From UBA2329 sp964577215 (GTDB lineage: Bacteria; Bacteroidota; Bacteroidia; Chitinophagales; Saprospiraceae): a stretch of DNA of 64,000 nucleotides. A program made the translations under genes and the position numbers. This document shows positions 28,301 through 35,296 of this stretch, piece by piece. Below the pieces are notes generated by a model. That model did no database searches. It had not been told where the DNA came from and was given only the letters and a program-made list of their open reading frames with translations. The stretch covers positions 16,957-80,956 of the forward strand of contig CAZNYK010000002.1 of the NCBI GenBank assembly GCA_964577215.1. The letters run 5' to 3'. Numbering within the stretch: the stretch's first letter is position 1; the number at the start of each line of letters is the position of its first letter.

Positions 28301-28722
28301 AGGGATTTGGCGACAGATTGCTTCGCTTTTCCGACGGCCGCGGCCTCATGCGCACCGATGACTACACCTTTTACTATATTACCGAGCAAAGCGGCGCATA
28401 CAGCGATTATTACCGCAATGCAGGCCCTTTCCGGCACGGAGTTGCAGTGGTGGAAACCAACGGCAAATGGGGCGTAATCGACCAACGCGGTATTGCCATC
28501 ATTCCACCGAAGTACGACCGCATCGAGTCATTTGAAAACGGATATGCAAAGGTGCGCATCCTCGGCTTCAGCGGCCTGACCAACCTCAACGGCGAACTCA
28601 TCGTACAGCCTGATTACGAGTATATTTCATATGCCGGCGAAGGGTTGTTCCGCGTTGAGCAGGGAGATAAAATCGGCTATTTCGACCAGGAGGGAAAATG
28701 GGTGTGGGATCTCGCGCAGTAA
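25390..28722 (+). CDS. Secreted WG-repeat protein (about 20 repeats)
   Basis: 1110 residues. A signal peptide, MKRLIIIVLCAFVSGLLTAQ, is followed by repeats about 45-50 residues long, each with a core like kWGLIDAGGRIILPPAYDAI (first copy at about residues 30-50). Many later copies are clear (KWGIVDDLGRSI, RYGLLNTDGQEI, MWGYVDRDGLEVIPCRF, FWGYIDKQGNTD, KWGVIDQRGIAIIPPKYDRI). The copies near residues 380-520 are more diverged. WG repeats form beta-rich, probably propeller-like, binding scaffolds; no enzyme domain is present. The upstream 139 bases contain TATCTTTG at 25312-25319, a likely -7 box. I cannot assign a partner. Confidence 0.9.
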   Translation: MKRLIIIVLCAFVSGLLTAQQAFPVKVNKKWGLIDAGGRIILPPAYDAIGEFKHFGFAAMQRNGKVGLLDEQGKEVVRPVYEDLKMIDSYRVAVMDGGQWMIVDLQGRTVLEKGYERVKVMEGGYLAFMKGKKWGIVDDLGRSISAPVFDEVRQEPKGYFLTLKSEKYGLLAADGREIIPNSAESIQLQSDSLIFFQVNGHWGAIDYAGKVLVPPRFDGYQIVSDQFVKWVAAGKAYLYSIPCSSLLTTGEYDNFFPFSRRFALARKGKQLGLLDWCGATALDAIYDEIQPLSNKAFRVQRQGKWGIHAAQGKELTPLRYDYIAPPKGAVSIVKLNGRYGLLNTDGQEIAAPEYLRIEIEDNSAKAYRKSEGGGENLTLLEWDEQGRLSDNNNFSRHFRIRIGSPSDQPVGGPGLEENNYLLDDFEWFYAPAKDRWGLRKLSDGSIQIEPKFNSIQIFPDLGFTLVGMNQNIRGDYERTTFRFEAVFGLVSNSLGRLVTEPVFLDIRFDDFKQGFPMARCVFSNGKHGLIDRIGRIVRRDLAYIGDFNEGLARFAAYGSLSGSMKPEGNLGRLKDYFTGLKAPAFMVDYTEYDQIFQREAWLICQDCQWGYIDTSGQISVAAQYAYAKDFVNGVGIVECDGKWGMVNRSAEIILPCRYDGVQFLENTGNRIVRVYIHQPKYGLIDTLGRLTVSAIYDEIGSFREGRLAVKRNGMWGYVDRDGLEVIPCRFRDAQPFSEGLAAVKLGRFWGYIDKQGNTDIEFALSRAGSFHEGFAWAQASNGYGFIDNTGKFVIEDKFERAFDYQNGIARVVSGGKTGLIDLQGRYTLRPKYQEIQPFDIHGLALVRYGKKNVRYGIVDRNGSMITRRHFREIRPFREGLAAIRIRDNFGFIDTTGKIAIPGLFSKVSDFSSERAAVQREGRCGYIDPSGNIIVPLEYSRCLDYEQGKAIAYKGLRQAYLLDIAGNATMEQGFGDRLLRFSDGRGLMRTDDYTFYYITEQSGAYSDYYRNAGPFRHGVAVVETNGKWGVIDQRGIAIIPPKYDRIESFENGYAKVRILGFSGLTNLNGELIVQPDYEYISYAGEGLFRVEQGDKIGYFDQEGKWVWDLAQ

Positions 28723-28795
28723 TGGTTCCTCCTCAAAAGATTAGGACGGTTTTAACTTTCCCCCTACCTTGCAGCCTGAACAATCCTCTACTACT

Positions 28796-29266
28796 ATGGA
28801 CCAACTCGATTCTCTGAATCAGGTGGCTGAATTCCACCGCACCTTTAAACACCCCATTGAATCCAAGCCGGTCATTCCCGCCCCCGAACGCTGCAAACTA
28901 CGCGTGGCATTGCTGGCTGAGGAACTCGGCGAATTGGAAGAAGCTATCGCTGCAAACGACATCGTAGCCGTAGCTGATGCCCTGTGCGATCTGCAATACG
29001 TGCTTAGCGGCGCCGTGCTTGAATTCGGATTGGGAGAAAAATTTCGCCGTCTCTTCGACGAAGTCCAGCGATCCAACATGAGCAAAGTGTGCCATACGGT
29101 CGAGGAAGCAGAGGCTACTGTAAAATACTATCAGGAAACGAGAGGCATTTCCTGTTTTTACCGCCAGGAAGACGGCGTGTTTTTGGTATACCGGAGTGAA
29201 GACCTCAAAACGCTGAAGTCCGTCTTCTATTCTCCCGCCAACCTGGAGAGCATTTTGGAAGACTGA
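28796..29266 (+). CDS. MazG-like / phosphoribosyl-ATP pyrophosphohydrolase-fold protein
   Basis: 156 residues. The alpha-helical NTP-PPase fold is seen in ALLAEELGELEEAIAANDIVAVADALCDLQYVLSGAVLEFG, read here in pieces: the EELGELEEA helix supplies the EExxE metal ligands and DALCD the second acidic pair. The C-terminal part (VHTV-like CHTVEEAEATVKYYQ, then VYRSEDLKTLKSVFYSPANL) is typical of a Bacteroidota subfamily. It probably hydrolyses a nucleoside triphosphate to monophosphate and pyrophosphate, as house-cleaning. A TTG nine codons upstream is possible; the ATG at 28796 is preferred. TACCTTGC at 28765-28772 may be its -7 region. Confidence 0.8.
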   Translation: MDQLDSLNQVAEFHRTFKHPIESKPVIPAPERCKLRVALLAEELGELEEAIAANDIVAVADALCDLQYVLSGAVLEFGLGEKFRRLFDEVQRSNMSKVCHTVEEAEATVKYYQETRGISCFYRQEDGVFLVYRSEDLKTLKSVFYSPANLESILED

Positions 29267-29285
29267 AGATAATTGCATAGCTTTG
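29254..29285 (+). promoter_or_regulatory. Bacteroidota promoter for the gene at 29307
   Basis: TTTG (29254-29257) and TAGCTTTG (29278-29285) are exactly 20 bases apart, a close match to the -33 TTTG / -7 TAnnTTTG consensus. It lies partly within the 3' end of the MazG-like gene and ends 21 bases before the ATG at 29307. Confidence 0.65.
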
Positions 29286-29306
29286 CCCCAAGCAGCAATT
29301 CATACT

Positions 29307-29759
29307 ATGGCTACTAAAAAACAACTGGCGATGCTCACTGAAGATATCACACCGGCAAAACAACCGCGGGTAGTAACCAATACCATCACTTTCTCATCCG
29401 ATATGGAGTCCCTCTTTATTGTGGATGACGGCAAGGCCTCTTCTTTTAATCTCTCCCACCCCAACGGCGTCATTGTAGGCACATTGCGTGGGCAGGTGGT
29501 GGCAGGTACTGCAGAGAGCGCCCCTGACGACAGCGAGGTGTTGCAGAAAGTTGTCATTTCCCTCCAACGCGCCCAATGGACCGCCTTTTACCGCCGTCCT
29601 ACCCAAACGCTCAATGTGATTGGGGCAACCGATATTGACCTGGGACTAATGGCCGACAAGGAGGGCAAGGCTACCGTGCACCGCTTCCTCATAGGAGGCA
29701 ATGCCGTTCACCTGCACCGTAGCGGCAACACCCTTACCATCAGTCTTATCAAATCCTGA
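29307..29759 (+). CDS. Conserved-looking protein of unknown function
   Basis: 150 residues, no signal peptide or membrane segment, so probably cytoplasmic. The sequence opens MATKKQLAMLTEDITPAKQP, then alternates short beta-rich stretches (TITFSSDMESLFIVDDGK, HPNGVIVGTLRGQVVAG, VIGATDIDLGLMADKEG, HRFLIGGNAVHLHRSGN). I do not recognise the family. It has its own good promoter, and its base composition and codon use look like its neighbours, which argues that it is a real gene. It ends one base before the converging end of the helical-repeat gene. Confidence 0.7.
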   Translation: MATKKQLAMLTEDITPAKQPRVVTNTITFSSDMESLFIVDDGKASSFNLSHPNGVIVGTLRGQVVAGTAESAPDDSEVLQKVVISLQRAQWTAFYRRPTQTLNVIGATDIDLGLMADKEGKATVHRFLIGGNAVHLHRSGNTLTISLIKS

Positions 29760-29760
29760 T

Positions 29761-31263
29761 TCAGCCCTGGCGGCGCTGGCTTCTGATTTGCTCCGTGACA
29801 GGCGTTTTGTCCAAACGGCTGTTGATCCAGTACAATGCCAGTTCGTCTAACCCCATGGAGACCTTGCCCGTCCCGGAAGCACGCAGCTCTTGTATATATG
29901 CGCGCCACTCCATCAACAACTTCTTTTCCTCAAGCGGCGACGACTGGGAGAGTTTCTTCGCAAAATCGAGCATGCGGTTCTCAAATCCCCCTTCTTTTCC
30001 CAGGCCGGCTTTGGAAAAATAGCGGTAAGTAGCTCTTAGTATCGATTCGAGCTGATCCACCTCCGCAAAACCGAATGCCGCCATGAGCTGCAATACCCAA
30101 GCCCCGCTCCTGATATCAGACCTTGCCCCCGATTTATCCCGGATGAGTTTTTGCGCCCAATTGACGCAAGCCTTATAGCGCCCCTGGATAAAAAGCAAAA
30201 TGGAAACGTTGATAATCAATGCATTGCGCGTACCCGATTTGATCTCGTATTTTTCCAGCCCCTTCTCAAGTTCAGACACGAAGCGATCTACCCCTCCCGA
30301 CTCTCCCATGTTGATGAGGTACATGAGCCGGTACACTGCGGATTTCTGAAAAAGCAGGCTTCTGGCGTGCAGGCTTTCGGGTTCTTCCTGTTCCAACCGG
30401 TCCAGCACAGCAGGAATTCGCTGGTACTGCTCCTTCACAGAATAGGCGTGAAGGAGATTTGAAACATCGATGATATAGAGATAAAAATCCTCTTTTTTGT
30501 ATTTGGGGTACCTGTCCCACCAATCTACCACCTTGCTATAGTACTCGAAGACCTTGTCGAATTCGCCGAGCAGTTGATGGTACATAGCCATGCAAAGAAG
30601 ATAGCGCCATTGGGTTTTGGCAGAATCCGCAGGTTCAGGCAAGCGGGTCAAGTGCGCAAAACGTTGCCTGAGCTTTTGCCTGTCGCCTTCAGCTTTCAAT
30701 TCAAAGTGCTGCAGTATCTCCACGAAAAGCTCATCTGCCGTGTCTAAAAATTTTAGCTCCTGGCTGATGACCTCCATGCTCTTATCCTTTATCCTGATAA
30801 GAGCCTGCAATTCCTCCCGGTAATCTTTGCGCCGGATGCTTTTTACCAAATGCCGCTTTTGAACATTGATCTCGAGCAGGGCAAATTGATCGTCTAATTC
30901 AACCGCCAACTCCCCCGCCTCTCCCAGCCGGCGCTCGGATTGGTCAAATAAACCGCGTTCGTAGAGAAAGCGGGCATCGAGCATCAACTCCTTGATCCGC
31001 GCAGATAGCGAGCGCGCGCTGTGATAATCGCGCATGCTGCGCATGATCGCCTCATACAGGTACGACTTATCTGAAGGCAAATTCCCTCCGAACCGCTCCC
31101 GCAAAATAGTTTCATCGTATTCGTCCATTTCGTTGACGGCCTGAAACAATTCCAAATACCGGCTTCCCTTCCGGCCGCTCTTCTGCGCATCCAAGGTAAA
31201 GTACCGCTTCTCTGACCTGGAGAGCGCCTTGATGAGGTGAAAAAGGTCTTCCTTGTTCTTCAA
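29761..31263 (-). CDS. Helical-repeat (TPR-like) protein of unknown function, TTG start
   Basis: 500 residues, almost entirely alpha-helical, without signal peptide. It opens with NKEDLFHLIKALSRSEKRYF, which looks like a conserved N-terminal module. The rest reads as TPR-like helix pairs (LLEINVQKRHLVKSIRR, YHQLLGEFDKVFEYYSKVVD, SILLFIQGRYKACVNWAQKL). The start is a TTG at 31263; no ATG lies near it upstream or downstream in frame, and the N-terminal module begins right there. It was not matched to a named family. It diverges from the TPR-CHAT gene across the 963-bp structured intergenic region, and both are repeat proteins, so a shared function is possible but unproven. Confidence 0.75.
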   Translation of the reverse strand: MKNKEDLFHLIKALSRSEKRYFTLDAQKSGRKGSRYLELFQAVNEMDEYDETILRERFGGNLPSDKSYLYEAIMRSMRDYHSARSLSARIKELMLDARFLYERGLFDQSERRLGEAGELAVELDDQFALLEINVQKRHLVKSIRRKDYREELQALIRIKDKSMEVISQELKFLDTADELFVEILQHFELKAEGDRQKLRQRFAHLTRLPEPADSAKTQWRYLLCMAMYHQLLGEFDKVFEYYSKVVDWWDRYPKYKKEDFYLYIIDVSNLLHAYSVKEQYQRIPAVLDRLEQEEPESLHARSLLFQKSAVYRLMYLINMGESGGVDRFVSELEKGLEKYEIKSGTRNALIINVSILLFIQGRYKACVNWAQKLIRDKSGARSDIRSGAWVLQLMAAFGFAEVDQLESILRATYRYFSKAGLGKEGGFENRMLDFAKKLSQSSPLEEKKLLMEWRAYIQELRASGTGKVSMGLDELALYWINSRLDKTPVTEQIRSQRRQG

Positions 31264-31345
31264 CCTGCTGCCATTTTCCCGGATTTGCGCCCGGTTTTGT
31301 TATTAAAAACTTAATTTCAGCGTAAAAAAAGAAAAAAATGCCCTC

Positions 31346-31491
31346 TTAGAAACCCAAATTTAAGAAAAAATAAAAATTACGTCATTGAAAAATTATTTCA
31401 TATAACATTGTATTTAAGCAATTTAAAATCAAACTTGGTTTTCAAACTCAATTATTTCGCGTGAAAAACGAATTTTAGAAACCCAAACTTA
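31346..31491. repeat. Pair of 17-bp direct repeats, each with a minus-strand -7 box
   Basis: TTAGAAACCCAAATTTA (31346-31362) and TTAGAAACCCAAACTTA (31475-31491) differ by one base and lie 129 bases apart in an AT-rich stretch. Read on the minus strand they give TAAATTTG-GGTTTCTAA and TAAGTTTG-GGTTTCTAA, both starting with a TAnnTTTG box. They could be duplicated promoters or operator copies upstream of the helical-repeat gene. Confidence 0.6.
31355..31362 (-). promoter_or_regulatory. -7 box (TAAATTTG) upstream of the helical-repeat gene
   Basis: On the minus strand this octamer fits TAnnTTTG and lies about 90 bases before the TTG start at 31263. No good -33 TTTG is seen at the expected distance, so the call rests on the -7 box and the position. 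Confidence 0.35.
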
Positions 31492-31506
31492 CGCCTCAAA
31501 CTGGTT

Positions 31507-31536
31507 TTTTCAGAGCATTAGGAGGGTGTAAATTTG
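31507..31536 (+). promoter_or_regulatory. Candidate promoter driving the structured region
   Basis: A TTTT run (31507-31510) and TAAATTTG (31529-31536) are 18 bases apart on the plus strand. A transcript would start near 31543 and enter the first stem-loop of the array. Confidence 0.4.
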
Positions 31537-31621
31537 TACCAGTGATCGAAAGGATTGCAAAAGAAATTGAAATCTGGTTTTTTCTGTCTATCTGTCCTTA
31601 ATTTCAAGACTCACTTAGCAG

Positions 31622-31654
31622 ATGCCGGGCAGTGCAACACTGTCCGGTATTTTT
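31622..31654 (+). terminator. Hairpin terminator, first stem-loop of the structured region
   Basis: ATGCCGGGCAGTG (31622-31634), loop CAA, CACTGTCCGGTAT (31638-31650): 13 pairs including two G-U, followed by TTTTT. It would end a transcript of about 110 bases started at the TAAATTTG box at 31529. Confidence 0.65.
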
Positions 31655-31678
31655 ACTTGAAATCCGGACCCTCATACT

Positions 31679-31846
31679 ATGAAAAAACACTTAGTTCATA
31701 GGGCAATTCGGAGCGCTCTGCCGCCACAAGGCCGGCAGAGCTTTTGCCCTGAACGGTGCATAAAGAACGCAGCAGCTGTACCAACTTCAAGAGCACTTCA
31801 AAGCAAAATTGCGTTCGAGCGAATAAACGGAAGACAGGGTGTTTGA
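31679..31846 (+). CDS. Possible 55-residue basic peptide
   Basis: ATG at 31679 to TGA at 31844-31846. The peptide begins MKKHLVHRAIRSALPPQGRQ and is basic. The bases before the ATG (CATACT) equal those before the ATG at 29307. It overlaps the second stem-loop, so it could be a leader peptide or chance. No homology is claimed. Confidence 0.15.
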   Translation: MKKHLVHRAIRSALPPQGRQSFCPERCIKNAAAVPTSRALQSKIAFERINGRQGV

Positions 31847-31952
31847 CTTTGGCAGGGCCGCTCCTCGCTATGCGCGGGGCGGCTCTAAGCCAACCCAACC
31901 ATCCTGGGCTCTCCCAACACGGAGATAAGTAGATAGTTGCTATTATTCCGGG

Positions 31953-31990
31953 CCGGGTGGCGGTAAAAGAATTGCCGCCCGGTTTTCTTT
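31953..31990 (+). terminator. Hairpin with T-rich tail, fourth stem-loop of the structured region
   Basis: CCGGGTGGC (31953-31961) pairs with GCCGCCCGG (31974-31982), with one G-U pair, followed by TTTTCTTT. The outer arms GATAGTTGC (31932-31940) and GCAACTATC (31998-32006) enclose it. Confidence 0.5.
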
Positions 31991-32107
31991 CTCCCCGGCA
32001 ACTATCGAACAAGACATAGCCGGTTCATACCGGCCGCGAACAATTTGTTATTAGCAAGAAACCCCGAAAAACCATTTGAGAACAAACGAGGAATTCTGAA
32101 TTACTTG

Positions 32108-32146
32108 CGGTTTGCAAATCTGGTCATTTGCAAACCGTTTGTTTTT
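32108..32146 (+). terminator. Perfect hairpin terminator just upstream of the TPR-CHAT gene
   Basis: CGGTTTGCAAAT (32108-32119), loop CTGGTC, ATTTGCAAACCG (32126-32137): 12 perfect pairs followed by TTTGTTTTT. It ends 80 bases before the chosen ATG of the TPR-CHAT gene. It could stop transcripts from the structured region, or act as an attenuator of the gene, with AACAAACG (32081-32088) and CGTTTGTT (32136-32143) as a competing pair. Confidence 0.7.
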
Positions 32147-32226
32147 CTAACCCCTTCATCTGCCAAGTACCGGCAACAATGCGCCATTGTACGTCGTTAG
32201 AAAAAAGCGTTCCAAATGCCCGTTTC

Positions 32227-34680
32227 ATGTATCCAATCTCGTGGCGCCTCTCCTGCGCCGTCCTGCTCCTTAGCGGTTTTTCGTTTTCACTGAGCGCATC
32301 AGTGGATTCAATACCTGTGACGCCTGTTCAGGCTCTTGAATTGTTTTTTCCATCCCCGCATTGCCGGGATGATAACCTCAGGAAGGAATATTTAGAAAAA
32401 GTACGGCAAGACTCAACCATTACAGACACAACCCAACACACTGATCTTTCCGCATTCAAAGAATTGGCTGAAATTTACCTGGAAACCGGAGAATACGCAT
32501 GCGCTTTAGCCCTCCTGGAACAGTACCGGGCGCTCAGCATGAAACAAAAGGACTATATCGGGGCTGCAACAGCCTACTACGATATGGCAACCGTGTTGAT
32601 GGGGCAAGGCAAAATTCAACCGGCCTTGGAAAACCTGCGGAAAGCGCTGCAATTGCCCGGGTTGAATACCGCCATACTTGCCGCCATCCATACTGCACTG
32701 CAAAAAGCATACCGGCTTCGCGACAATTCCAGCAGCGCACTGATCCACGGACGACTCGCCGCGCAGTTTTACCGGCGTTGTGCAAGCGGCGGCAATACGG
32801 AATGCAATACAGGCCTCGCTTACGTACTGGCTGAAAACGGCGCTATCCAAACAGAAAAAGGCAACCTTCGCGATGCGCGTAAACTGATCGAGGAAGCCCA
32901 CGCACTGCTGAAATCAACTTTTCCCAATGAAACCCGCCCGGAATTTAGCATCGTCTTTCTGCGTTTGGGCCAATTGTATCATAAGTGGGGAGAATATGAA
33001 GAGGCCTTGCGAAGATACCAGCGGGCATTGCTAAACGCTGCTCCGGGATTTAAAGAAAGCGACTATCGCATTAACCCCAGGCCGGAATCATTTGCAGACG
33101 GCATAGTTGCCGAAGCGGCCCTTCATGGGAAAGCGGAAGCATTTCGGGATTGGTACCGGAAAAACAAACGGCCGGAAATGCTGGAACGCGCCTCCGCCTG
33201 TTATGAAGCAGGCTACCGCGTCGCTTTGCTTCGGGAGCGATCTCCCGGGCTCCGGTCTAATGCGTTTCCGGACATTGTTTCCCGAAAAGATTATGATCAA
33301 AACGCTATTGAAACCGTATTGCAACTGGCTCAAATTACGGCAAACCCCTCTGTAAAAGAACGCGCTTTCGCTTTCGCCGAATACAGCCGGAACCTGATTT
33401 GGGCCGAAATCAACCATGTGGAATCCATTCCAGATCCTCCCGGGAAAGCAATGCAGGCATCTCTCCCGGACGCCTCGGGGTGGAGCATACCCGTAAAGAT
33501 CCTGCAAACAGAATTGCTGGCTAAAGACCAAGCCTTACTGGAGTACATACCCGGAACAGACAAATTGTTCATTTTCGTGGTTACACAAAGTCGTTTTGAG
33601 GTTTTGACCCTGCCTTTGGATTTCCCATTGGACAATTGGGTGCAACAACTCCGGCACGATATAGAGAACTACCCCCGCGACGGATCAGACAAGAGGGCGC
33701 TCTGCGCCAGTTACACTGCACAGGCCCTTCGCCTTTATCAAAAATTGGTGCTCCCCGCCGAGCAGGCTTTTTCGCTTCCGAAAAGGCTCTGCATAATACC
33801 CCCAGGAACCTTGGCGCAGTTGCCTTTTGAAGCGCTGCTGACAGACGCTCCCGCGATGGCCTGCGATTTTAAAAACTATCCCTATCTGCTGCGGCGGTAT
33901 CATATCGGCTATGGTTTTTCAGCAGGAATGCAATACCATTTGGCGTTTACAGACCGGCCAACCGGTTCGGGCTACCTTGGTTTGGGACCCGTTTTCGAAG
34001 GGAGGGACGGCATAGATCCTTTGGAACGAAATCTTCATATGCTGGACGCTGCTCAAAGCATTTTGGGCGGCAAGTTACTCCTCCGGGATGAGGCTACTGC
34101 TGCCAATTTCAGGCAAAAAGCCGGCCGTTACGGCATCCTCCACATAGCTGCCCCTGCTCAGTCTTTTTTCAAGGATGAAGAAAACACCGCATTCCTCATC
34201 CTTGCCGACGGCGAAGGAGGCTACGACTCGCTCTTTCTGAAAGATATCAGGGACATCCCACTAAAAGCAGATTTGACGATTCTGAGCTATTGCAGGGTAG
34301 AATCTCCTCACGGCGAAGAATTTATGCCTGTTGGGAGCCCCTTCCTCCAAGCAGGGGCAAGGAGTTTGCTGCCCTCTCTTTGGCCAACAGGCAATGCGGA
34401 AGCGCTCGCATTATTGTTCCTGGAAAAAATCCGGGCAGGAAAGTTGAAAGACGAAGCACTTTGGGAAGCAAAAATTCATGGCTTGGAAAATGGCGATCCC
34501 AACTTTGCTCATCCGGCATATTGGGCAGGCGCCCTGCTTTTCGGCGATGCAGGGATTTATGAAGGAAAGCCGAAGCCTGATTATTTGGTTTGGATCGGCG
34601 GTATTTGCATTCTATTGGTTGGATTGAGTTCCTATTACCTGGGGAAGAGAAGGCGCGAAGGAAACAGATCAAGCAGGTAA
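32227..34680 (+). CDS. TPR-CHAT protein, membrane-anchored, catalytic His missing
   Basis: 817 residues. A signal peptide (MYPISWRLSCAVLLLSGFSF) is followed by TPR helix pairs (about residues 70-330), a linker, and a CHAT caspase-like domain (about 430-770). A C-terminal helix (YLVWIGGICILLVGLSSYYL) and a basic tail place the CHAT domain outside the cytoplasm. CHAT peptidases use His in LATHG and Cys in LSACETG. Here the His block reads ILHIAAPAQ, with Pro643 where the His should be, while the Cys block keeps LSYC (Cys689). The scaffold GSPFLQAGARSLLPSLWP is intact. It is probably not an active protease. Earlier starts exist (32128, 32179), but the first would overlap the terminator hairpin. 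Its end overlaps the redox gene by 12 bases. Confidence 0.85.
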   Translation: MYPISWRLSCAVLLLSGFSFSLSASVDSIPVTPVQALELFFPSPHCRDDNLRKEYLEKVRQDSTITDTTQHTDLSAFKELAEIYLETGEYACALALLEQYRALSMKQKDYIGAATAYYDMATVLMGQGKIQPALENLRKALQLPGLNTAILAAIHTALQKAYRLRDNSSSALIHGRLAAQFYRRCASGGNTECNTGLAYVLAENGAIQTEKGNLRDARKLIEEAHALLKSTFPNETRPEFSIVFLRLGQLYHKWGEYEEALRRYQRALLNAAPGFKESDYRINPRPESFADGIVAEAALHGKAEAFRDWYRKNKRPEMLERASACYEAGYRVALLRERSPGLRSNAFPDIVSRKDYDQNAIETVLQLAQITANPSVKERAFAFAEYSRNLIWAEINHVESIPDPPGKAMQASLPDASGWSIPVKILQTELLAKDQALLEYIPGTDKLFIFVVTQSRFEVLTLPLDFPLDNWVQQLRHDIENYPRDGSDKRALCASYTAQALRLYQKLVLPAEQAFSLPKRLCIIPPGTLAQLPFEALLTDAPAMACDFKNYPYLLRRYHIGYGFSAGMQYHLAFTDRPTGSGYLGLGPVFEGRDGIDPLERNLHMLDAAQSILGGKLLLRDEATAANFRQKAGRYGILHIAAPAQSFFKDEENTAFLILADGEGGYDSLFLKDIRDIPLKADLTILSYCRVESPHGEEFMPVGSPFLQAGARSLLPSLWPTGNAEALALLFLEKIRAGKLKDEALWEAKIHGLENGDPNFAHPAYWAGALLFGDAGIYEGKPKPDYLVWIGGICILLVGLSSYYLGKRRREGNRSSR

Positions 34681-35205
34681 ACAGCACTTCGCCAATGCCA
34701 GATAATCCGGCCTGTCGGAAGAAAGCTTGTGGATAAAACTGCCCCGTACCTCGCCTTCCTGCAGGATAAAAATACCCGGCATCTGGAACCCGTCACCCAA
34801 CTCGGCCCCATAACCGTTGCCTTCCAGAACGGAGGATTGAAATCCCCTTATCCAGGAACGAAGACCGTACAACTGGCGGAAGCTGCCTTTTACCAAACCG
34901 AAGGCGGCATAATACTGGCACATCGGATCGCTGATGTGCTCGGCGCCGTGAAGGCCGAATCGCTGGAAGAAAGGCTCTGCTGTATCAGAATCCGTCATGT
35001 GTACAAATATGATTTTCAGCCCTAAGCGCTCAATATCTTCTCGCAAATCAGAAATATCAGATAAAGCCTCCCTGCAAAAGGTACATCCGAAATGGCGCAG
35101 AAAAATGAGCATGACCGGCCGGGTTTCTGTAATCTCGCGCAGCGATACGCCCCGGTTGGTTATCATGGAGTCCATTACTCCTGGTTCACTCAAGACAAAT
35201 TCCAT
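34669..35205 (-). CDS. SelL-related / AhpC-TSA-like thioredoxin-fold redox protein
   Basis: 178 residues, cytoplasmic. The thioredoxin-fold opening PVMLIFLRHFGCTFCREALSD has a CxxC pair (GCTFC) at about residues 40-44, followed by an Arg-Glu as in SelL-like peroxiredoxins. The middle part LKIIFVHMTDSDTAEPFFQRFGL and SDPMCQYYAAFGL and the end MPGIFILQEGEVRGSF also match that family. It should reduce peroxides or disulfides using a thiol donor. It converges with the TPR-CHAT gene, with a 12-base overlap. Confidence 0.82.
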   Translation of the reverse strand: MEFVLSEPGVMDSMITNRGVSLREITETRPVMLIFLRHFGCTFCREALSDISDLREDIERLGLKIIFVHMTDSDTAEPFFQRFGLHGAEHISDPMCQYYAAFGLVKGSFRQLYGLRSWIRGFQSSVLEGNGYGAELGDGFQMPGIFILQEGEVRGSFIHKLSSDRPDYLALAKCCLPA

Positions 35206-35296
35206 CAGGACTTTGATTGTTTAGACCATTTCAAAACAAAGCCTGAAGGGTAAAGTTCACAGGGAATTTGTCGCCGCCAAGGCAGAAAAAAACATA

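Larger units (their letters stand above)
31543..32146 (+). ncRNA. Candidate structured RNA region with five nested stem-loops
   Basis: No convincing protein gene occupies 31264-32226. Five GC-rich hairpins lie on the plus strand, each enclosed by a second pair of complementary arms: 31622-31650 inside ATTTCAAG/CTTGAAAT; 31715-31741 inside GGGCAA/TTGCCC; 31854-31886 inside TTGGC/GCCAA; 31953-31982 inside GATAGTTGC/GCAACTATC; 32108-32137 with AACAAACG/CGTTTGTT. Three inner stems are followed by T-rich runs and could terminate. TTGAAAT at 31567-31573 can also pair with ATTTCAA of the first unit, so alternative folds are possible. It could be one or several small RNAs or a leader of the TPR-CHAT gene. 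It does not match RNase P, tmRNA, SRP RNA or 6S motifs that I can recall. Confidence 0.4.

Noticed and set aside
31677..32012. 111-codon open frame on the minus strand in the intergenic region
   Set aside because: No family features, no promoter, and it runs through several perfect stem-loops; coding is unlikely.
31543..32146. Retron, tmRNA, RNase P or SRP RNA as identity of the structured region
   Set aside because: No reverse transcriptase gene is near, and the conserved motifs of the other RNAs that I know are not seen.
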